Shown here in pieces: positions 57,100 through 64,000 of a stretch of 64,000 bases of DNA. The notes under the pieces are model-generated. The model was not told where the DNA came from and made no database searches. It saw only the letters and a program-made list of their open reading frames with translations. The stretch is from Actinernus sp. WN-2022 (lineage: Eukaryota; Cnidaria; Anthozoa; Actiniaria; Actinernidae). Numbering within the stretch: the stretch's first letter is position 1; every line of letters starts with the position of its first letter. The DNA is taken from positions 85,355,740 through 85,419,739 of the forward strand of contig JAOWCC010000577.1 in NCBI GenBank assembly GCA_030867875.1, read 5' to 3'. The position numbers and the translations under genes are program-made.

Positions 57100-57234
57100 T
57101 GTGGTTCTTACTGACGCCATCTTGGATTAGGCGCGTAAAGACCCCTGGGTACACAGGCGGTGGGTTTCGTTCTAAATCTAATGCCGACATCTATCAACAA
57201 ATCTAAACAGCCCAGTAGATCAGCAAGGACCAGA
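57100..57234 (+). promoter_or_regulatory. Probable TIGAR promoter/5' UTR with YY1-like site
   Basis: ACGCCATCTTGGATT at about 57114 contains a YY1-type core in reverse orientation, about 120 bp upstream of the inferred start codon. No TATA box is evident. Confidence 0.35.
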
Positions 57235-60200
57235 ATGATTCACTTTTCCCTTTGTGTAGTGAGACAGTAAGTAGAAGCTACAATGTGCTCATATGATAGT
57301 ATGTTAATTATTGGCCTTTTGGGTTGCGTTACGTATTTTTCAAAGTCACGTTTTTATAATCATCGGATCAGTTTAAAACCTCCTCTTTTGCCAGACAGAC
57401 ATTCGCCTTTCTCATTGCCTTCGTCTTGAGAAGGGAATATCTGTCTAGCAGAGTACTTTACTGTCAAACTTCTGCTTGTGACGCATTAAAGTTTCATTGC
57501 CGTCCCTGTAGTGGTGGCCAAAAAAACACTTGCAAACACCTGACTTTAATAGAGACTTGTTTCCATACCTCAATTTATCAATTATGCATCAGTCACTTCC
57601 AGCAGTCCCCCCCCCCGGCATGGTGCGGCATTTGCATACTTTGAGATCCTGCGGTGGGAGTGGGGCATTTGTAACCTTATATCGGCGTGGGGGGTTGGGC
57701 ATTATTCTACCCAGGGTGTATGGTGGGGCATTTGACACTACCAAAAAGAATTCTGGGAAAGAGACTGGTCTCGTGGTAGTCGCCATACTGTATCAAGTAA
57801 AAACAAAAAACAAAAATCTGAGTTGTTGTAATTACTCCAGTGCCTGTGGATTCTATCTATTTCTCTGAACCTAGAAACCTGCAGTTTATACCTGGCACGA
57901 AAAAGCTGGGAAATATATTAGCAAGGTATTAGCAGTTTTAAACAATATCAAGTAGTTCATTTACAAATATACACTGTTTGCTGCTGTCCACCATACGAAC
58001 AGGACAGTCACACTAAATAATAATTATAAAAGTCTGTCATGTGGGTTTAATAAGCATTTATTGTATAACGCTAACCACATTGCAAATGATGATTATTTTA
58101 TAGGAACTAAATATAAACTATGTATTAATACCATTTTGCTCCAGGCAGCTCAATAGTATAATCAGACGGTGGTATTAAAAACACAAATACAAAACAAGAT
58201 GGCAGATCTACAAAATGAACCAAAACTATCTGCAGTGAATAGATAGAGGAGTAGTACTTCTCTGCACCTTGTGTATGGAATTAAACTTGGGCAGTATATC
58301 ATTATAGATGTGCCCGGGGGTCAGGGCATTTTCCTTCTTTGGCTCCACTGTGGTGCATTTGAACACCTTGCTTGTCTCACCATGGGGAATTTGAAAACAC
58401 AAACAGAGCTTCATGGGTTTCCTGTGGGTAACAACGATCGGGCTTTATGGCTAATTTGTGGCTAAAGAGTTCACAGTTTATAAATACATGAGTCTGTCCC
58501 TGTACAGTATATATTAGAATACAGTAGCTTACCCAATAATTAAAAATACCCTAACCGGTAAGAAAAGTTCCCAGGTAAGCGACAAGAAGGTTTTAGGGCT
58601 AATCTGTGGCTAGAATTCACAGATAAAACAAGGAACAAAAACGTTTTTCTGGGTCTTGAAGCAATTAGAGACCACTGCACCATGCAGACAATCATGCCGA
58701 ATTGTGACAAATTTTCATTGTTTACTTGATTGGTGCCTATATACATTAGTACCCAGTCCTCCAGTGGCCAATGGTGGTTTGAGTTATGGAAACAAGTATC
58801 TATCATGTTTGAGACGGGGGACATTTTTCGAATGGCCACCATCTTGGCTGAGCTAATGTGATCTGAGTCCCAGATTGCATTACACATACAGCTCAGCCAA
58901 GATGGTGGCCATTCAAAAAATGCTCCCAGTCTTGTGAAAACTCCAACACCGCCAGCTACGCAGGCTATGAAAATGCTGAATGGTAGCCTGCAATGTAGGC
59001 ATTCTATTTATAGGGAGCAGCATTATGTTTGAACAAGGGATGGAATATGGGGCGAGGACAAAATAATGATGGTTCCCTTGTAACCCAAGTATTTTTGAAG
59101 AGCTCCCCTTTAACCATCCAAAAAATGTTTTTGTTTTTTTAAGTGGAGAAACAATGGAGAACAGGAACAATATATACCAAGGTACAGTTGCTGTAGTATA
59201 GTCGTATACATGTACATGTAGTTGTCTCACCCATGCAGGTGCTTTTGGTAAAATGGGTGCAAGGGAGCATGGGAAGGGGGAACAAAGGAAGCGCTTGGCA
59301 AATAATGATTTTCACATGGCAGACTTTAATTTTGCAAAAGTACACAAAATGAAGAAAACCGTGTTTTTACTTTCAACAATGAAAGATTTGTTCATTAGGC
59401 AGTCCTTTATTTCAACAAGTTTCCATACCCTCATAATTCCTGTGTTGAGAATAGTGATTTTTACCAGGCTGGGTGCTGGAGTTTTGTTCTCTGGCCACCA
59501 GCTCAAGTTTTTGTGAAATCCGATAAAGCATGGCTACCCATTTATTACTTATCAAACTCATTAATAATTCATAAGGCAAAAACAAAGGAAAATACCGAAA
59601 TCACTGATAAGTGATATTTAAATCTGATACAGATTTCGTCCTGATTTACATAAACTTTGGCTTAGATCTATGTTCTCGACCAAAATAAGTGAAAACATGA
59701 CTCTCTACATCAAGACAAGTGTGATAAGTGTTTGTGAGAATTTGCGTCCAATGTTTATGGGATTTACAAACTCTCTTTCAGCTCGAGTTTGTAAATCCTA
59801 TTAAGATTGTCCACTCATGCTTTATCTTATTTAATAAGGACATACAGAATACGTCTAATAGAGCTAACTACAATTTTGTATCAGTTGTACCAGTCGAGAG
59901 TATCCATGTGACTTGAATGCTGCATTTCGATTGGTTATAAGCATCCTTATGAATTATTAATGAATATTAAGTTGTAGTTCTTTCTGCATTATGATATTAA
60001 GCATCTGCATAGGTCAGTGAAATGCTTGTTGAAATGTTTTTTTCAGATTCTAAAATTAGCAAAGAGGTCCAAGGTAAATTATGTCATAAAAACTGACAGT
60101 ATTTCACAAAAGAATTACGGTTTAACAATAAAGTTCATAATCATATACATTTAAAAAAATATTGATTCTGATTGGCTAAGAGCAGTGCAATTCAAATGTA

Positions 60201-61963
60201 ATTCAGTGCAAATATGATTAACAAGTAATCATATGTTTTCTCGTTCAATTTGAGATCAATTCTCACTCGTATGTTTTTCAAATATCTGAAAAACGTACTT
60301 GTGTGAATTAAGTAATGGTCCAGATAAGAACTGTAGTGCTCCATGGAAAGGAATGTTAAAAGGTGTTAATGTTCTGTTATTCTTTCTCGTAATTTCATTG
60401 GTTGATACTTATAAATTCAATAGAAACCCATCGAGATAATGCATTTTCATTCGATATTTTTTTCTGGTTTGAATTTATTTTTGATCAAACTAACTATGGT
60501 TTAATTTCAAAGAATATCGTGTGTGGGGAAAGTTCTCAAATTTGCGATTGAAAAATCTTTTGTTTTCTCTATATCTGATTGGCTGGATGGTGGATTGTCT
60601 GAGTTTTCACAGAAAAAAGAGCCAATGGCATAAAAAAAAACTTTATTTTCGAGATGTAGTTTGGACTGTAGACACCTCCTAAGGCACAAAGGCATATTCA
60701 AGCAAAATCGTATATATATGGGGGAGGCTCATTGCCGCAGAACAATGGATTCTACTACAGTTCTTATCTGGACCATTACTTAATCCCAAATTGAACTTGA
60801 AACCGTATGATTACCTGTACTAATATTATGTGTATGTGATTGTTTAGGTCAGTTGGATACTGTTCTCTCAGACGAAGGAATCAAGCAAGCACAGCTTGTT
60901 GCTGTAAGGCTCCAGGATGAGAAATTTACACATATTTTTAGCAGTGACCTACAAAGAGCTTATAAGGTATTGATTTCGGTGTATGTTTATACATATTAAT
61001 TTCTGAAATACACCCTCTGAGCTTACAATGTATTGATGTATTGATATTGATGTTTATACAATATTTACTGCAGGTTATTTCATGGTTTTCTATAGACTTT
61101 CTCTTTTAAGTCCCTTAAAACAAGATTTTCATTTCCCACCTTCGCTTCTCTTAAAACAAGATTTTCATTTCCCGCCTTCGCTTCTCTGGTTTAAGGGACT
61201 TTTGCTACCTGCAGTTTCGCACCCAATTCACTGGGTGGAAAAATCCACCGGTGACATAAAGAAAGCTGACCAATAGAATCTTTCGAAGCGAGACATGACT
61301 CTTTGTAAATAAAGCTTTACGGGCCGGACACGCACGTGCATATCACATATGTCAATCAACTTTCGTGCCAGAATATTTAATTAGATTCAAATCCTCACAA
61401 GTGAAACCAAAAAAAAGCCCCCTCATATCCTTTTTTTCCCTCATGATCAGGGTTGTCACAGGTCAGGGAATAGTCAGGATTTTTGTTTAAGGTCTGGGAA
61501 AATTAAGTCAGGGAATTTTGATCTCAGTCAGGGAAAACTGGTATTTGACTAGGAGTCAGTGAAAAGTGAGGGAATTTTGAGAGTATTAGTTCTAAGGAAA
61601 GGCAGAAGAAAAGAATCAAAGATCAACTTGGTAATAAATTGATGAAAAGGATGGCTGTGAGGGGTGGTTGGAGGCCATTGTTATAATTTATGTGATTTCT
61701 TCATGTATTTGGGCATGCAGGGAAAATTGAAGTTGAGTCAGGGAAAGTCAGAGAATTTGAAGTCTGATCTCTGTTGCAGCCGTGATGACACACATTTTCA
61801 ATATGTTAGAGCTCCTGACCACCATAATATGTCCTGTAATGATATACATGTAGTTCTAACATATAATTTTATAACTCTCCATCAGACTGCTGGTTATATT
61901 ATGGAACAGAACAAGTATAAAGAAGGCCTTGAGATAGTAAAGGACCAAAAAATCAGGGAAAAG
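57235..61963 (+). CDS. TIGAR: TIGAR-like histidine phosphatase, first four coding exons
   Basis: Inferred exons: 57235-57266 (MIHFSLCVVR plus CA), 59144-59181 (completing H, then GETMENRNNIYQ), 60848-60966 (GQLDTVLSDEGIKQAQ, FTHIFSSDLQRAYK) and 61886-61963 (TAGYIMEQNKYKEGL, DQKIREK). All borders are GT-AG and the phases fit. The joined start gives VVRHGET with the catalytic His at residue 11, as in TIGAR, followed by the family block QGQLDT.LS..G..QA and FSSDL.R. TIGAR is a cytosolic fructose-2,6-bisphosphatase of the phosphoglycerate-mutase superfamily that lowers glycolytic flux. The remaining exons, including the second catalytic His, lie beyond the window. Exons 1 and 2 are short and rest on motif and phase agreement. 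Confidence 0.82.
57267..59143. other. Intron with dispersed repeats
   Basis: G-rich blocks of the type GGTGGGGCATTTG lie at 57600-57740, and a related GGGGGTCAGGGCATT block at 58315. A foldback at 58810-58926 has GGCCACCATCTTGGCTGAG in both arms. Confidence 0.55.
60047..60073 (+). other. Candidate 27-nt in-frame microexon in the TIGAR-like gene
   Basis: It sits between TTTTTTTCAG and GTAAAT. Its 27 nt would add nine residues (DSKISKEVQ) between NIYQ and GQLDT without changing frame. The repeated use of CAA-G at its end mimics the end of the 59144-59181 exon. It may be a real alternative microexon or chance. Confidence 0.35.
61105..61200. repeat. Short tandem duplication in an inverted frame
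   Basis: Two copies of a ~36-bp unit (TTAAAACAAGATTTTCATTT) are flanked by AAGTCCCTTAAA and TTTAAGGGACT. Intronic. Confidence 0.6.
61440..61770. repeat. GTCAGGGAA-rich dispersed repeat
   Basis: Multiple GTCAGGGAA motifs, related to 27030-27320. Confidence 0.5.
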
Positions 61964-62474
61964 GTTGGCTTAGAGCACTGATTGTTTTTACATAATCTTC
62001 TTAATAATTTTGCCCATTCCAGAACTCATAAAAGGATTTTGTCCGAGCACATCAATATTATGTTGTAAGTTCCCCATTAAGTTTGAGGATGTTAGACAAT
62101 AGAAACTGATTAACAAGCTTTCAAAAATAACAGATGCCAGTATGGTTTTGGTGAACACTTGTGATTTTCAAAATAATATCCAACCAAACCTCCCCAAACA
62201 TGGGAACTTACCGAATTTCAATGTGGTTTTCGTTGTGATGTGATTCATTTCTTAGTTAGATAAAAGTACCCCTAGCTCCAATTTTTTTTTCAAAGGCTAT
62301 ATGAAAACTGAGGACGAATGAAAAAGAAAAATACGAAATTGGTGCAGTCCCTGATTTTAAAATTGTTATTATAAAGTCCTGGGGTTTTACTTCACAACTG
62401 CACAGTTTGGGGTCTTGCACAAGTGATGTAAGATGTCAGACAGAAAGCCATTGTTTACTAGCACTAGAACCTTG
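61964..62474. other. Unassigned intronic or intergenic stretch
   Basis: No further TIGAR exon recognised. Confidence 0.35.
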
Positions 62475-62483
62475 TAGTTTGTA

Positions 62484-62703
62484 TAGCCTGCGTAGCAAGC
62501 GTTTCAGTGGGTTTTTTCGGAGCGTAGGAAGACTTTTTCGCTACTTCAGAATCCCGGGGTCTGTCTGCAAGCGTTTCCTTCTTCTCTCCTCCCCTCCCCC
62601 TTCCTTCCATTTTTTGCTCTCGCCCTATTTTTCGCGCAGCCAAATAGCGAAAAAGTCTTCCTACGCTCCGAAAAAAACACTGAAACGCTTGCTACACAGG
62701 CTA
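62484..62703. mobile_element. Mutator-like MITE, 220 bp
   Basis: Inverted ends begin TAGCCTGCGTAGCAAGCG (right end TAGCCTGTGTAGCAAGCG). Perfect 9-bp duplications TAGTTTGTA lie at 62475-62483 and 62704-62712. Same terminal bases and duplication size as 12707-13546. Confidence 0.8.
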
Positions 62704-63049
62704 TAGTTTGTATTGTTATGGATTTCTGATCTTACGTCACACACATTGCATGATGTACTAGGCCAATGCTTCTAATTTGTGTACTGCCACTCAGTACTGA
62801 GCTGGGTTGCTTTTCACCTTTTTTAACCAACTTGAGGTTGTAGACAATCATGCAAGGATTCACACAAAACAAAACTTTTCACCAAATTATACTCTAAAGA
62901 TAAATAGGATTTAAATAAATAAATAAACCAGTTTGAGGTTAGGGCACTTTACACATTTTACTTTACACACTCAGTCTTAGACAAGTCATAACTCTGTCCC
63001 AGTACTTTTTTTTAAATTCTGGATTGGGATGGGCAATAATTAACCAGTT

Positions 63050-63168
63050 GGTGTGCAAAAAGGGCGTAAGTGACTCTTGATCACATTCTAAATTCTCCTT
63101 CAATTTATTTGTTTTCTAAGGGAGAATTTAGAATGTGATCAAGAATCACTTACGCCCTTTTTGCACAC
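63050..63168. repeat. Foldback palindrome
   Basis: Arms of about 48 bp contain TGTGCAAAAAGGGCGTAAGTG and its complement around a 25-bp spacer. Confidence 0.7.
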
Positions 63169-63247
63169 AGCCCTTCAATTGAAAGTTCAGTTACCCTGTG
63201 TATTTTTGTTATGTATATATAAGTGAAATACACATGTAGCATACTGT

Positions 63248-63602
63248 CATCTAAGTGTGAACATGTGAGACAAAAACATGTTCTAATTGGTATCAAATGT
63301 AGCGTGATGCGTCATCAAACTTGCAAAGTTTGAAAGCATGCTACATGTAGATGAACTTTCATGCCCAAAATACCCAGTTATTTCTCCAACCACTTCATTC
63401 CTGAAGTTCTGAAATCAAAGATCACCTGGTTTGAAGTTACTTCTGTATTTGTTTATCGTAAATATCCTCACAACTAGAGCTTAACTTGGTATTTTGGGCG
63501 CAAAAGTTTATCCAGCATGCCTTCAAACTTACGAATCACGTTACGTTTGATACCCAATTAGTAAATGTTTTCGCGTCATGTGTTCATGCATGCTTAGATG
63601 CA
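63248..63602. repeat. Large imperfect foldback
   Basis: Arms at 63250-63345 and 63515-63602 pair imperfectly (ATTGGTATCAAATGTA with TTTGATACCCAAT). An inner pair (GCCCAAAATACC / GGTATTTTGGGC) extends the stem. Confidence 0.6.
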
Positions 63603-64000
63603 AACGACTGTATCTTCAGCTTACGACTGTATGTCTGTCACTTGTGCAACCAGTGTGTACACCATGCTGATGGCAGAAGTGTTGTGTACACATTATTACA
63701 GGGATGTAGATGACAGTGAGTAGCCAGGGAAAATTACTGGCTCAGTCATGCCTTTTTCCAGCTGAGAAAATAGAAGCAGCTTCTTTCGTACGTGCCTTAC
63801 TTTCATATTTCAAAAATGTCCCTGTCGAATGGCAAGCAACATTCACAGGCCGAAATGGATTGTGGTTATAACTGTCCAGCTGTGCCAAACGAATAAACTA
63901 TGGTGAAACTTGGAAAATTCGATTCACACTGTAGCCATTAATATTCGTCTTAACGTTTTGACACCAGAACAAATTCATTCACCAGACTTTCAGCTACATC
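63603..64000. other. Unassigned stretch to window end
   Basis: No exon or repeat recognised. Confidence 0.35.

Noticed and set aside
62407..62706. 99-codon frame near the end of the TIGAR-like gene
   Set aside because: It is mostly the 220-bp Mutator-like MITE read through.
1..64000. tRNA or rRNA genes
   Set aside because: No full cloverleaf or rRNA signature was found; the only tRNA-like signal is the B box of the SINE at 40017.

Overview
The window looks like nuclear DNA of an anthozoan cnidarian (coral or sea anemone). The evidence is intron-bearing animal genes with GT-AG splice sites, a very dense load of old retrotransposon fragments (CR1/L2-like and L1/Tx1-like LINEs, Ty3/gypsy pieces), and many short foldback and MITE-like DNA repeats. 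Species cannot be read from the sequence.

Host genes. (1) The last coding exon of an acetylserotonin O-methyltransferase-like gene (10052-10275, +). (2) An unrecognised lysine-rich two-exon gene (19480-20416, +) broken by one in-frame stop. (3) A complete NUP37 nucleoporin gene (coding 23631-32150, +, six coding exons plus a likely 5'UTR exon). (4) Two nearly identical copies of a seven-transmembrane protein gene, possibly gustatory-receptor-like (33936-35351 and 49686-52432, both -). The second copy is split by a 1331-bp DNA transposon with a TTA target duplication. (5) The first four coding exons of a TIGAR-like histidine phosphatase (57235-61963, +), which runs off the right edge.

Mobile and foreign DNA. 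1-9450: LINE and gypsy fragments, including an L1-like LINE inserted with a 9-bp target duplication inside another LINE. 10411-11118 and 31245-31950: two copies of a terminal-repeat element carrying 90-bp tandem repeats. 12707-13546: Mutator-like foldback element. 14169-16241: small internally deleted gypsy element with both LTRs. 18837-19331: nested palindromes. 21641-22262: remnant of what looks like a large DNA virus (TFIIB-like pseudogene plus an ankyrin-repeat tail, overlapping tail to tail). 35640-37142: element with palindrome arrays. 37500-39180: LINE with an insertion. 39240-40336: two SINE copies. 41235-42068: gypsy integrase fragment. 43071-44219: solitary Gag-like frame. 44352-47410: nearly full LINE. 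48100-48700: LINE fragment. 52920-56900: CR1-like LINE with a 2A-like motif, itself inside a terminal-repeat element.

The best candidates for something undescribed are the viral remnant next to NUP37, the satellite-carrying terminal-repeat elements, the 2A-bearing LINE, and the 7TM gene pair with its conversion-like identity pattern, 35-bp micro-inversion and transposon break.
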